NCBI GenBank assembly: GCA_016719615.1
Contig: JADJYQ010000005.1
Span: 248,001-312,000, forward strand
Reading direction: 5' to 3'
Length of the DNA stretch: 64,000 nt
DNA from: Saprospiraceae bacterium
GTDB lineage: Bacteria > Bacteroidota > Bacteroidia > Chitinophagales > Saprospiraceae
Both the position numbers and the translations under genes were made by a program. This document shows positions 1 to 8,653 of the stretch, one piece after another (the stretch's first letter is position 1; every line of letters begins with the position of its first letter). The notes beneath the pieces are model-generated. The model ran no database searches and was not told the DNA's origin. It saw only the letters and a list, made by a program, of their open reading frames with translations.

Positions 1-1
1 A

Positions 2-817
2 TCAAAGTACATCTGCAGAAGATTGTGGAATTTCTTTGTATATTATGAAATCACTCCTGAAATAGAAACAGAAGTGATTGAGCCTTTGGCCGAAATTTTC
101 AGACAATATATCAATGATCCGGATCAAATGCATTATGTAGTTAAGGAGCTTTTAGGTTCAGATTATTTCTTTAAAGTTGAACACAGATCTTGTATGATCA
201 AAAGCACTATCGATTTTCATGTAGGGATCATACGTACACTTCAATACCCTTTTCCAAACAGCACGCAATTGGAAGCTCAGTATTATATGTGGAATCGGAT
301 TCATACATTTAATGTAAATGCTGGGCAGGATTTAAACGACCCCCCAAATGTTGCTGGTTGGCCTGCTTATTACCAAGCCCCATCCTATTATGAGATGTGG
401 ATAGATACTTCAACGTATCCCGGACGAAAATCGGGTTATGAAACTTTTGCACGCAGTAGTTTTACTTTAAATAAAAACAATACTTACGGTGGTGCAAGCA
501 GCCCTTCGTATGGATACACAGTCAAATACAATTGGGTAGATTTTGTAAAACGATTTGAAAACCCTTCAGATCCAAATGCATTGATATTAGAAGCAGTCGA
601 ACTGATGCTGGGAGCTCCGGTGTCGCAAAGCGTAAAAGACCAGTTGAAAACAAATTACCTGTTGTTAGGTCAGACCACTGATTATTATTGGACAGATGCC
701 TGGGAAGTTTACCTGGCCAATCCAAGTACGACAGATCCAGAAGCAAGAAGAGTACCGACGATGTTACAGGATCTCTTTCTTTATCTCATGTCATCTGCTG
801 AATTTCATCTTTGTTAA
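2..817 (+). CDS. DUF1800 family protein, C-terminal part (5' end outside window)
   Basis: The reading frame is open from the first bases, so this is the C-terminal ~271 residues of a longer protein. The text (LWNFFVYYEITPEIE, then NDPPNVAGWPAYYQAPSYYE and a C-terminal helix-rich end) matches my memory of DUF1800 proteins, which are exported, of unknown biochemical function, and usually ~450-600 aa in Bacteroidota. The NVAGWP-type segment is characteristic. It ends 33 bp before a DUF1501 gene on the same strand; DUF1800-DUF1501 pairs are a recurrent arrangement in Bacteroidota and Planctomycetota, so the two are probably co-transcribed and act together at the cell surface. No sorting domain is seen at its own C-terminus. 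The family call is fairly safe; the role is unknown. Confidence 0.8.
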   Translation, partial: SKYICRRLWNFFVYYEITPEIETEVIEPLAEIFRQYINDPDQMHYVVKELLGSDYFFKVEHRSCMIKSTIDFHVGIIRTLQYPFPNSTQLEAQYYMWNRIHTFNVNAGQDLNDPPNVAGWPAYYQAPSYYEMWIDTSTYPGRKSGYETFARSSFTLNKNNTYGGASSPSYGYTVKYNWVDFVKRFENPSDPNALILEAVELMLGAPVSQSVKDQLKTNYLLLGQTTDYYWTDAWEVYLANPSTTDPEARRVPTMLQDLFLYLMSSAEFHLC

Positions 818-850
818 TTTTAATTTTTAATCTCCTTTAAATCATCATAT

Positions 851-2445
851 ATGAAAAGAAGATCGTTTTTACAATCTGTTCCTGTGACCGTAGGAGGCAT
901 AACTGTTACTGCCCATGCCTCCAGTCCTTTGCTCTCGGCACTACATCAATCACTTTATGATACAGACCGCGTTCTGATCATCATTCAATTGAGTGGTGGT
1001 AATGATGGATTAAATACGGTGATACCTGTAGACCAATACGCTGCACTTGCATTGCCCTCCATCCGTGAAAGAATCCTCATTCCTGAAAATAAACTGCTGA
1101 AACTGGGCGGCACAAATGACGCAACAGCACTGCATCCAGCCATGAATCGCATGTATGATTTATACAACCAAGGCAAATTGGCTGTAATCCAAAGTGTAGG
1201 TTACCCCGATTCAGTTATTCACACTTTCGGGCAACAGACATCATGATGACAGGTTCAGATTCTACGGAATTTCTTTATTCCGGCTGGGCTGGAAGGTACC
1301 TTGCATACGAATATCCGAATTATCCGGTAGGATTTCCAAATACAGATATGCCGGATCCATTGGGTATACGAATTGGAGGCAATGTGGTCATTGGATTGCA
1401 GAACCAGGGGGTTCCAATGGCGATATCTATAAGTAACACAAATGATCCCCTGAATCTAACGGGTAGTTTGTTTGCTGACCCGGCACCCAATAATTATATG
1501 GGTAAAGAACTGGCCTATGTTCGCGAAGTGCAACGCCAGACCGATAAATTTGGAGATTCTGTGAAGGGTGCGGCGGATAAAGGCTCTAACCTTTCTCAAA
1601 TGTATCCTAAGAATAACGAACTTGGATATACTTTAGGACAACAACTGGGGATTGTTGCCAAGTTGATTTCAGGGGGCATTAAAACCCGGATTTTCTGGTT
1701 GAGTACAGGCGGTTACGATACGCACTCGAATCAAGCTAATAGCGCCGACAAATCCACTGGAAACCACGCAAATCTCTTAAAAGGACTTTCTGATGCTATT
1801 GGAGCATTTATGGATGATGCCAAATTATTGGGTCTAGAGAATCGGGTTTTAGGGATGACATTTTCTGAATTTGGCAGAAGAATCATTTCAAATGCATCAG
1901 GCGGAACAGATCATGGTGCGGCTCAGCCCATGTTTGTATTTGGAGCTAAAGTAATCCCCGGAGTTTTAGGTTCTAATCCTATCATTGATCCTAATTCAAA
2001 AGCTAACTCTAATCTGCCTATGCAGTATGATTTTCGCTCGGTATATGCCTCCATATTAGGAGATTGGTTCTGCGTACCAGATCCTGATTTAGAAACGGTA
2101 TTACTTCGCAATTATCAAAAACTTCCAATCCTCGATCCAGGTAATTGTATTCCAACATCAGTCCATGAAAACAATACTAAACTTGGAGAAAATTTGGTGT
2201 ATGCATATCCTAATCCATTTGTAGATCGCACGAAGATCAAATTTGAAACATTTGGTGGCCACACTATGATTCAAATTATAAACAATGAAGGATCTGTCAT
2301 TAAAACTTTGGTCGACGGAGATATGCAAGCCGGCAAATATGATATTGAATGTAATCTTGAAGAAGCTCCGGCAGGAATTTATTATGTCAGATTGCAAAAT
2401 GGCCCTATCCAGCAAGTGAAAAATATGATGAAAGTTCGCGGATAA
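851..2445 (+). CDS. DUF1501 protein with T9SS C-terminal sorting domain (frameshift near 1229)
   Basis: Two overlapping frames (851-1246 and 1243-2445) together make one DUF1501 protein of ~531 aa. The first gives a twin-arginine-like start (MKRRSFLQSVPVTVGG), then LIIIQLSGGNDGLNTVIP and HPAMNRMYDLYNQGKLAVIQSVGYP, and falls out of frame after VIHTF. Restoring one base in the C/G run at 1228-1231 continues it as RATDIMMTGSDS, the expected DUF1501 text, followed by STGGYDTHSNQ and TFSEFGRRI. The last ~80 residues (AYPNPFVDRTKIKF to YYVRLQNG) are a T9SS type A sorting domain. DUF1501 proteins belong to the sulfatase/alkaline-phosphatase-like group, but catalysis is not established. The break may be a consensus error or a real mutation; a terminator follows directly. 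Confidence 0.85.
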
Positions 2446-2471
2446 GATTTTTAGATTTCGATAACACAAAG

Positions 2472-2506
2472 AACCCTGGAAGCCTTTTTCCGGGGTTTTT
2501 TGTTTT
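2472..2506 (+). terminator. Rho-independent terminator after the DUF1501 gene
   Basis: The arms AACCCTGGAA (2472-2481) and TTCCGGGGTT (2488-2497) pair with one T/G wobble and are followed by a T-rich run to 2506. It lies 27 bp after the DUF1501 stop codon and should end the DUF1800-DUF1501 transcript. Confidence 0.85.
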
Positions 2507-2564
2507 AAGATCGATTCAGATATAACAGTTTTTTTGTTACTTGCATCAAATTTCAATTAATCAT

Positions 2565-3293
2565 ATGGATGCATTTTTAAATCCGGATCTGCTAATAGGT
2601 TTTTTTACACTGGTGGCACTGGAAATTGTACTGGGTATTGATAACATCATTTTTATTTCTATATTGACCAACAAACTACCCGAAGAGCAACGTGAAAGGG
2701 GTAGAAAAATAGGTTTATTCCTTGCACTCTTTGCAAGAATAGCACTGTTATTCTCATTGAGTCTTATTATGAAACTCACCACGCCATTAATATCCTTATG
2801 GTCATTTGACTTATCCGGTCGCGATTTGATCCTTTTCTTCGGCGGTTTATTTTTAATATTTAAAAGCGTTAAAGAAATTCATCACAAAGTTGAAGAGTCC
2901 AGCACACAGGAAGAAGATGCCCATGTTCCGGCTAAAATCAGTTTCAACAGCATTATTTTTCAGATCATACTTATTGATATCGTATTCTCATTGGATTCTG
3001 TTATAACTGCTGTTGGAATGGTAAGTAATTTATACATCATGATTGCAGCGGTAGTGGTTTCTGTTTTTGTGATGCTTTTACTTTCGGGATCTATTGCAAA
3101 TTTCGTCAACAAACATCCTGCAGTAAAAGTATTGGCTTTGTCATTTTTGATCATGATAGGTACTGCTCTTGTTGCGGAAGGATTGCATTTTCATTTTCCA
3201 AAAGCCTATATTTATTTTGCTATGGCATTTTCAATTGGGGTAGAAGCGATCAATATCAGAGCCGGACTCAGAGGCGCAGTAAAAAAGAAGTAG
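2565..3293 (+). CDS. TerC family integral membrane protein
   Basis: The 242-residue protein has about seven hydrophobic segments and the TerC signature ALEIVLGIDNIIFISIL near residues 19-35. A second copy of the motif (IIFQIILIDIVFSLDSVITAVGM) sits mid-protein; the acidic residues D26 and the later LD are the expected metal-handling positions of the family. TerC proteins are linked to tellurite resistance in plasmid operons and to Mn2+ export or metalation of secreted proteins elsewhere. No ter genes are nearby, so a housekeeping metal-transport role is more likely than tellurite resistance. I chose ATG 2565 over an upstream TTG because the membrane domain starts right after it. The DASS transporter follows 24 bp downstream, probably in the same transcript. 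Confidence 0.9.
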   Translation: MDAFLNPDLLIGFFTLVALEIVLGIDNIIFISILTNKLPEEQRERGRKIGLFLALFARIALLFSLSLIMKLTTPLISLWSFDLSGRDLILFFGGLFLIFKSVKEIHHKVEESSTQEEDAHVPAKISFNSIIFQIILIDIVFSLDSVITAVGMVSNLYIMIAAVVVSVFVMLLLSGSIANFVNKHPAVKVLALSFLIMIGTALVAEGLHFHFPKAYIYFAMAFSIGVEAINIRAGLRGAVKKK

Positions 3294-3317
3294 AACTGAT
3301 TTGGGTTCTTTATATAG

Positions 3318-4784
3318 ATGATGGAATTAAAAAAACGAAAGTGGAAAAATGAATACGCCACTTTTACAATCCTTGTTTTAGGGATCTGCTTCAATTATTT
3401 TATCAATCCATTTGAGCTGGAGGAATCTGCGCTTAGACTCAGTTGTTGCGCTATATTGATGATCTCCTTTTGGGTTTTCGAGATCTTACCCATGCCAGTT
3501 GTGGCTTTGTTTCCTTTGGTTTTATTCCCGCTTTTAGAAATAGAATCCTTGCAAAAAACAGCAACAAATTATGCTGACCCTATCATCTTTCTGTTCATGG
3601 GCGGCTTTTTTTTAGCACTCGCTATCGAAAAATGTAATTTGCATAAAAGAATTGCTTTGAATATATTGTTGAAAACAGGCACCCAGGGAAACCGCATCAT
3701 TCTGGGTTTTATGTTGTCAACATTTGTAATCAGTATGTGGATCTCAAATACCGCAACGACTTTGATGATGTATCCGATTGCACTGTCGGTAATTCAAGTC
3801 TTAAAGGAACAGTCGGATAGGCAGGATTTTCAAAAATTGCAAATTGCTGTCTTGTTGAGCATTGCTTACGCTTCCAATATAGGGGGTTTGTCAACCATTG
3901 TTGGAACACCTCCCAATACTGCATATGTTGGGTTCATAAACGCGGATCTCAATAAATCTATATCTTTTTTGGATTGGTTCATGATATGTTTTCCAATTGC
4001 AGTTCTCATTCTCCTTGCATTGTATTTTTCATTTACGAGAATTCTGTTTAGGATAAATTTTCAAACGGACTCTGATGCAAGTGCATATATTCAACATCAG
4101 CTGAGAACTCTTGGAGTTTGGACTCAAGCTCAAAAGAGAGTATTTTTTGTTTTTTGTTTCACGGCAATTTTATGGGTTACCAAAGATCTCTTCATTCATT
4201 ATTTTCAATGGAATTTAAACGATACAGGTATTGCGATATTCGCTGCAATATTGTTATTTATAATCCCATCTGATGAAAATGGAACTGGAAACGAAAAACA
4301 AACAAATGTTAGTTTATTGGAGTGGAGGGATACTTCTAAAATGTCCTGGGGAATATTACTTATGTTCGGTGGTGGATTAGCCCTGGCGAAAAGTATGGAA
4401 ACAGTGGGTATTATGAAACGAATTGGTGTTTTTATCTCTTCAGTTGCGCCGGATCATATGTTGCTCCTTATACTTTTGGTTACAACGGTCTCTGTTTTTT
4501 TGAGTGAGGTCATGAGCAATATTGCACAGGTTTTAGTGATGGCACCAATCGTTACTACTGTTGCAATTTCATTGGGATTGGATCCTTTAATTTTGGGGAT
4601 ACCAATGACTTTAGGGGCAAGCTGTGCAGGAATGTTGCCGATGGGAACTCCGCCAAATGCGATCGTATTTGCCAGTGGAGAGATCCCTTTGCGTACGATG
4701 TTGCGAGCCGGTATGGTAGTAAATGTATGGAGCATTCTGATCGTAAGCCTGATGAGTTATTTTATAATCTCACTGATTTTGTAA
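3318..4784 (+). CDS. DASS family (SLC13-type) sodium/anion symporter
   Basis: The protein has 488 aa and ~11-12 hydrophobic segments. Two family signatures are visible: SNTATTLMMYP at residues 143-153 and the C-terminal repeat copy GMLPMGTPPNAIVFASG. These SNT-type loops bind sodium and the carboxylate or other anion substrate in CitT/DASS transporters, here in the inner membrane. The substrate cannot be read from sequence; C4-dicarboxylate, citrate or sulfate are all possible. The gene follows terC after 24 bp. Its TAA stop is immediately followed by two copies of the AAGCTCA heptamer that forms large arrays elsewhere in this window. Confidence 0.9.
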   Translation: MMELKKRKWKNEYATFTILVLGICFNYFINPFELEESALRLSCCAILMISFWVFEILPMPVVALFPLVLFPLLEIESLQKTATNYADPIIFLFMGGFFLALAIEKCNLHKRIALNILLKTGTQGNRIILGFMLSTFVISMWISNTATTLMMYPIALSVIQVLKEQSDRQDFQKLQIAVLLSIAYASNIGGLSTIVGTPPNTAYVGFINADLNKSISFLDWFMICFPIAVLILLALYFSFTRILFRINFQTDSDASAYIQHQLRTLGVWTQAQKRVFFVFCFTAILWVTKDLFIHYFQWNLNDTGIAIFAAILLFIIPSDENGTGNEKQTNVSLLEWRDTSKMSWGILLMFGGGLALAKSMETVGIMKRIGVFISSVAPDHMLLLILLVTTVSVFLSEVMSNIAQVLVMAPIVTTVAISLGLDPLILGIPMTLGASCAGMLPMGTPPNAIVFASGEIPLRTMLRAGMVVNVWSILIVSLMSYFIISLIL

Positions 4785-5229
4785 GCTCAAAGCTCAAATA
4801 AGATATATAAGTTATGGAATTTGGAAAGAAAGTAGATGAAAAACTTAAGCTAAAGAGGGATTAAGCTTTAGGCTTCCGGCTTAATAGCTTTACGCATTCT
4901 TCCAAAAAAAAGGGGTACCCCGTTCAAAAGCACCCCTCATCACCACAGTAATATTTCTTTACCATGGCAAAAGCCCTGTAAAGCTAAGTTGCTTTATGGC
5001 GCCTACTACAGCTGTTGAAAAAGAATTACAGGGATGGGTTAGGGCTTAAAGGAGATAATATCATATACGTAAGTTATTTATAGATAAAACTTTAAAAAAT
5101 AGGAATTTAACTAAAGTATATAGCTATTGGCAGTCAACACCCATTAGCATTGCCAATGAATGCTTAATAAGCTGCAAGGAGGGCAAATTATTAATTGTAT
5201 AAAGTGTTTTTAACAAGTATAAAATTTAA
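4783..5229. other. Intergenic stretch with a minimal heptamer repeat
   Basis: No gene is supported in this stretch. It opens with two units of AAGCTCA starting in the stop codon of the transporter gene (4783-4798). It also contains TTAAGCTT/AGGCTT-like words near 4860-4890 and a GGGGTACCCC palindrome at about 4912-4921. The remainder is AT-rich and featureless up to the promoter at 5230. Confidence 0.5.
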
Positions 5230-5237
5230 TAATTTTG
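5230..5237 (+). promoter_or_regulatory. Probable -7 element (TAATTTTG) for the cytochrome c gene
   Basis: TAATTTTG matches the Bacteroidota TAnnTTTG -7 consensus and lies 25 bp before the ATG of the cytochrome gene. No clear -33 TTTG was seen at the usual spacing. Confidence 0.5.
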
Positions 5238-5261
5238 TTAGCAACAAACAAAACCAAGTTT

Positions 5262-6251
5262 ATGAAACTGCTCATAAAGATTTTAAAATGGCTGGTCTTT
5301 TTGATCATAGCCATTATTGCGATCATTTTCATTTATGTCCAATTATCCTGGAATAAAAAATTTGAAGCCCCATACCCGGAGCTAAAGGCCAGTACTGATA
5401 GTGCGGTTATTGCCCGCGGGAAACATTTGGCTTATGGGCCTGCACATTGTGGCACTTGCCACGTGCCCATGAATAAAATTGAAGATGTTGAGAATGGTGA
5501 GATGATTCCGTTGAGCGGAGGCTGGCAGCTTACAATTCCCCCTGGTACTTTTAGGGCACCAAACATTAGCCCGGATAAAGAAACCGGAATAGGAAATTTT
5601 TCTGATGAAGAAATTGCAAGAGTCATGCGGCATATGGTAGGTAAAGATGGCAATTGCATTTTTCCATTTATGCCCTTTGCTGAGTTGAGCGATGAAGATT
5701 TAATCGCCATCCTTTCGTATTTAAGATCTCAAGAACCTGTAAATCACGCTGTTCCAGCGACATCTTTGAGTTTTTTGGGAAAAGCACTCATGGCATTTGG
5801 TGTGATCAAACCCGAAGGTACCAAAGGAAACCCGCCCAAGTCAGTAAAAATTGATACTACAATTGATTACGGTAAATATTTGGCCAATTCTGTGGCGAAT
5901 TGTAATGGCTGCCATACCGAAAGAGATCTTAAAACGGGAGCATTCGTAGGTAAGCCATTTGCAGGAGGTACCGTTTTTCCACCTGATGTGTTTACAGAAG
6001 GAAAAACCTATGTATCTCCAAATATTACACCAGATCTGGAGACCAGTATCATGTCGCAATGGACCGAAGAAGCTTTTATTGCGAGATTTAAAAAAGGAAG
6101 AGTCCATAAGGGTAGTCCAATGCCCTGGGGAGCATTTACAAGAATGGACACACTGGAACTCAAAGCTATATACCGGTATTTGCAATCACTGGAACCGGTA
6201 AAAAAGAAAATAAATCAAGTTGTTTATGAACCGGGGGAGAAAGTGATGTAG
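5262..6251 (+). CDS. Membrane-anchored diheme cytochrome c
   Basis: The 329-residue protein starts at ATG 5262 with a single hydrophobic segment (residues 9-26, LKWLVFLIIAIIAIIFIYV), consistent with a periplasmic protein tethered to the inner membrane. Two heme c attachment motifs are visible, CGTCH at residues 63-67 and CNGCH at 214-218. Each sits in its own class-I-like cytochrome module; FPFMPF and GSPMPWG after the respective hemes offer Met axial ligands. The paired modules resemble the cytochrome subunits of membrane alcohol/aldehyde or gluconate dehydrogenases, but no dehydrogenase subunit is adjacent, so the electron donor is unknown. The gene's 3' end converges with the broken hicA on the other strand, 9 bp away. 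Confidence 0.9.
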   Translation: MKLLIKILKWLVFLIIAIIAIIFIYVQLSWNKKFEAPYPELKASTDSAVIARGKHLAYGPAHCGTCHVPMNKIEDVENGEMIPLSGGWQLTIPPGTFRAPNISPDKETGIGNFSDEEIARVMRHMVGKDGNCIFPFMPFAELSDEDLIAILSYLRSQEPVNHAVPATSLSFLGKALMAFGVIKPEGTKGNPPKSVKIDTTIDYGKYLANSVANCNGCHTERDLKTGAFVGKPFAGGTVFPPDVFTEGKTYVSPNITPDLETSIMSQWTEEAFIARFKKGRVHKGSPMPWGAFTRMDTLELKAIYRYLQSLEPVKKKINQVVYEPGEKVM

Positions 6252-6260
6252 AAAAGCGTA

Positions 6261-6491
6261 CTAAGATTTAAAAAAGGAAATATATTCATCCATTTCAATA
6301 TTAATTTGTCTCAAAATGGATCTGATGAGTGGGCGAGGAAGCATTGTATTTGAGTGGAATGGAACTGTTGTGAACCTCCCATCAGCATTTTTATAAAATG
6401 AATAGCTTCCTTTGGTTCTGAGTTTCTGAAAACCGAAATGGATTAGGCATTTTTATAGTTGGTGGGGTTTAACGAGCTTTAAGCGACTCAT
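6261..6491 (-). pseudogene. hicA: hicA-like mRNA interferase toxin with in-frame TAA at codon 13
   Basis: Reading the minus strand from ATG 6491 gives MSRLKLVKPHQL, then TAA (6453-6455), then KCLIHFGFQKLRTKGSYSFY, ADGRFTTVPFHS and LPRPLIRSILRQINIEMDEYI to a stop at 6261. The second part is a good HicA double-stranded-RNA-binding-like fold: LIxxLxxxGF, the KGSHxxY-like KGSYSFY, the VPxHS-like VPFHS, and RSILRQ. At 76 codons the length is normal for HicA. The expected catalytic His of the G-S-H motif reads as Tyr here (KGSY), a second possible lesion. The start overlaps the hicB stop as ATGA, showing the pair was a translationally coupled hicBA operon. The in-frame stop should abolish full-length toxin unless it is a sequencing error. 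Confidence 0.75.
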
Positions 6492-6736
6492 TTTTTAACA
6501 CGCAATAAAGCTGTTCCAATAAAATGTGATTGAGCATTTGAAATTTCTTCCGCACTTAATTCTTCAAGACATAGGTTTAATACTTCATTTAAATTTTTAT
6601 AAAGTTCATCCAGGTTTAAAGCAAAAGTTTGAGCAGCTGGTAAGTTGGGTAAGTAACCATAATACATTTCTGATGCTTTATCAAATTTAATATGAGCTGT
6701 AAATAAAATTTCATCAGATTGAGAAACCATCTTCAT
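6488..6736 (-). CDS. hicB: HicB-like antitoxin
   Basis: The 82-residue protein has the HicB partial RNase-H-like fold, seen as FTAHIKFDKASEMYYGYLPN, then AQTFALNLDELYKNLNEVLNLCLEEL. HicB proteins bind and neutralise the HicA toxin and commonly repress their own promoter. This one lacks an obvious C-terminal ribbon-helix-helix or HTH DNA-binding part, so autoregulation is uncertain. It precedes its toxin (hicB-hicA order) and its TGA overlaps the hicA ATG. Because the toxin is interrupted, this antitoxin may be a survivor of a decayed module. Confidence 0.75.
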   Translation of the reverse strand: MKMVSQSDEILFTAHIKFDKASEMYYGYLPNLPAAQTFALNLDELYKNLNEVLNLCLEELSAEEISNAQSHFIGTALLRVKK

Positions 6737-6853
6737 TATTTTATTTACAAATATTAACTTTATTAGGCAAACTATCGGGTTTAATAATTACCAATACTTA
6801 TTTGATCATATCGATTTAGGAAAATTTGAATAGCTGAATCCGAATTTACATTT

Positions 6854-6861
6854 TACCTTTG
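6854..6861 (+). promoter_or_regulatory. Probable -7 element (TACCTTTG) for the AIM24 gene
   Basis: TACCTTTG is a perfect TAnnTTTG match 17 bp upstream of the ATG at 6879. A TTTG at 6825-6828 could serve as -33, though the 25-bp spacing is wider than the usual 19-21. Confidence 0.6.
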
Positions 6862-6878
6862 TAAAAAATAAAATACAC

Positions 6879-7667
6879 ATGCGCAGCAATCACGAAATCG
6901 ACTACCGCATTTTTGGCGAAGAAATGCAATACGTGGAAGTTGAATTGGATCCGGGTGAAACAGCCATTGCAGAGGCTGGGGCCTTTATGATGATGGAAGA
7001 TGGAATTAGTATGGCAACCATTTTTGGTGACGGAACCCAACAGGATGCCGGTTTCATGGGAAAATTGTTCTCAGCAGGAAAAAGGCTGCTTACAGGAGAG
7101 AGTCTTTTTATGACAACTTATACCAATCAAGGTGTTGGTAAGGCAAGAGTTAGTTTTGCTTCACCATTTGCCGGGAAAATCATTCCATTGGACCTTAGTA
7201 AATTGGAAAACAAAATCATTGCTCAAAAAGATGCATTTCTATGCGCTGCCATGGGTGTTTCGGTTGGAATAGAGTTGCAGAGAAAATTGGGTACGGGAAT
7301 TTTCGGAGGTGAAGGATTTATTATGCAAAAACTGGAAGGCGACGGCATGGCTTTTGTACATGCAGGTGGTTTTGTAAAGGAAATAGAATTGGGAGTTGGC
7401 GAAACTTTACGAATCGACACTGGATGTGTAGTCGCTTATACTTCAAGAGTAGATTTTGACATAGAATTCATACGGGGTGTAAAGAATATGGTCTTCGGAG
7501 GAGAAGGTCTTTTCTATGCTGTCCTCCGTGGACCCGGCAAGGTTTGGGTACAATCCCTTCCCATTAGCCGATTGGCTGCGCGAATCATGCAATATGGTGG
7601 CACCCGCAGACGAGAAGAAGGAAGCATCCTGGGTGGATTAGGCAATATTTTAGATGGGGATAGTTGA
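6879..7667 (+). CDS. AIM24 / TIGR00266 family protein
   Basis: The 262-residue protein is rich in beta strands and glycine (GAFMMMEDGISMATIFGDG, FGGEGFIMQKLEGDGMAFVHAGG, FGGEGLFYAVLRGPGKVWVQSLP). This is the typical text of the TIGR00266/AIM24 family, and full length for it. Relatives form a trimeric beta-helical barrel; the yeast mitochondrial relative affects inner-membrane organisation, but the bacterial role is not established. No membrane segment or signal peptide is present, so it should be cytoplasmic. It is monocistronic. The DNA just after its stop carries inverted-orientation copies of the CAGTCAAG repeat word (7678-7712). Confidence 0.85.
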   Translation: MRSNHEIDYRIFGEEMQYVEVELDPGETAIAEAGAFMMMEDGISMATIFGDGTQQDAGFMGKLFSAGKRLLTGESLFMTTYTNQGVGKARVSFASPFAGKIIPLDLSKLENKIIAQKDAFLCAAMGVSVGIELQRKLGTGIFGGEGFIMQKLEGDGMAFVHAGGFVKEIELGVGETLRIDTGCVVAYTSRVDFDIEFIRGVKNMVFGGEGLFYAVLRGPGKVWVQSLPISRLAARIMQYGGTRRREEGSILGGLGNILDGDS

Positions 7668-7762
7668 TGGGGAGGAATTGACTGCTTGTCTATTTGACTG
7701 CTTGGCTGATTCGGTATAAGAAAGAAATTAAAAATGATTGATCCTCGTTCAACTTTAAATGT

Positions 7763-8116
7763 TCAAGATTTCATTGAACGAAGCAATCCTGCAAAAACTT
7801 TTTCTTTAATTACAAAATTTGCTTTACAGCTAGTTAACTGTGATGTTTTCAGATAACCTAAGCGTTCTGCAAGTAATAATTGGTATTGAGCTTCTTTAAA
7901 AGAAGAAAATGCAATTTCTAAAAATCTATAATACTCTTTTTGACTATCCCTATAACTTCCTTCGACGATATTTGAAGTTGCAGAAATAAGAGCCCTCCTC
8001 AATTGCAAGCTCAATCCATATTGTTCTTCTTTTGGAAAAAATTTTGTGATGGAATAAACCTCCAATACTAAGTCATCGAGTAATTTAAAAGCATTTAAAT
8101 TCATGTAATTTCTCAT
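7763..8116 (-). CDS. Four-helix-bundle (S23/rRNA-intervening-sequence-type) protein
   Basis: The 117-residue protein shows the family signature LVLEVYSITKFFPKEEQYGL, then LQLRRALISATSNIVEGSYRDSQKEYYRFLEIAFSS. This matches the four-helix-bundle family TIGR02436, first noticed inside 23S rRNA intervening sequences and common as stand-alone genes in Bacteroidota. Function is unknown. There is no rRNA nearby. A related but broken copy lies at 26155-26514 on the same strand. I kept ATG 8116 because the MRNYxNLxAFKLxD start lines up with the paralogue's MRDHQKLIAF. Confidence 0.85.
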   Translation of the reverse strand: MRNYMNLNAFKLLDDLVLEVYSITKFFPKEEQYGLSLQLRRALISATSNIVEGSYRDSQKEYYRFLEIAFSSFKEAQYQLLLAERLGYLKTSQLTSCKANFVIKEKVFAGLLRSMKS

Positions 8117-8334
8117 AGTATTTTAATTTTGAAATAAAGGTAAGTAGCTTTATATTTCTAATGATTTTACCCAATAAATTATCATGGCCATTCAATAAAT
8201 TATTACAGGGACCAAGGGTATAGACTTAAGTATAATTTTACCTTGCATGAATCTTTATTTAAAATTTCCTTCTTAAAAAAGAAACCAACTAAATTATAAA
8301 TATTTACGCTAATAGTTTTAATAATATGTAACCC

Positions 8335-8375
8335 TGAAATCCGATAAACTAACGATGTTAGTTTATCGGATTTCA
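8335..8375. repeat. Perfect 19-bp inverted repeat with GAT loop
   Basis: The arms TGAAATCCGATAAACTAAC (8335-8353) and its exact complement (8357-8375) are separated by GAT. The core (ACTAAC-N-GTTAGT) belongs to the palindrome family found beside other tandem arrays in this window. The array at 8385 starts 9 bp later. Confidence 0.9.
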
Positions 8376-8384
8376 AAGATCAAA

Positions 8385-8464
8385 CAGTCAAACAGTCAAA
8401 CAGTCAAACAGTCAAACAGTCAAACAGTCAAACAGTCAAACAGTCAAGCAGTCAAGCAGTCAAG
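8385..8464. repeat. 8-bp tandem array, CAGTCAAA/CAGTCAAG, 10 units
   Basis: Seven CAGTCAAA units are followed by three CAGTCAAG units (8385-8464), then degenerate copies to about 8545. The period is not a multiple of three and the plus-strand frames are stop-free only by chance of the unit, so it is not read as coding. Confidence 0.9.
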
Positions 8465-8616
8465 CGGTTCATTTTTTAAGCAGTACAAACAGATTCAGCA
8501 GTCAACCGAGTCAAGCAGTCAAGCCGTCAGCAGTCAAGCATTCAATCATTTAAGAATTTCGTCAAGCGTCAAACACTAAACCAAAAGCACGTGAAATCAA
8601 CCCGGAACAATAATTA

Positions 8617-8639
8617 GGGATGGGTTTCAACCCATTCCC
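8617..8639. repeat. REP-like palindrome GGGATGGGTT...AACCCATTCCC
   Basis: A near-perfect palindrome whose relatives occur at 29919-29940, 30209-30230 and 30332-30353. As in the last of these, it is followed by CCGTCAA and a CAGT word, so palindrome and tandem word travel together. Confidence 0.75.
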
Positions 8640-8653
8640 GTCAAACAGTCAAA

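Larger units (their letters stand above)
8117..8653. other. Repeat-bearing intergenic region
   Basis: No gene is supported over these ~540 bp. The region is AT-rich to 8334, then holds a 41-bp palindrome, an 8-bp tandem array with a degenerate tail (to about 8545) and a REP-like palindrome, each listed separately. Two more CAGTCAAA units (8641-8653) directly abut the stop codon of the DUF2480 gene on the minus strand. Confidence 0.6.

Noticed and set aside
2541..3293. TerC as part of a tellurite-resistance operon
   Set aside because: No terD/terZ-like genes are adjacent; the neighbours are a transporter and a T9SS cargo gene.
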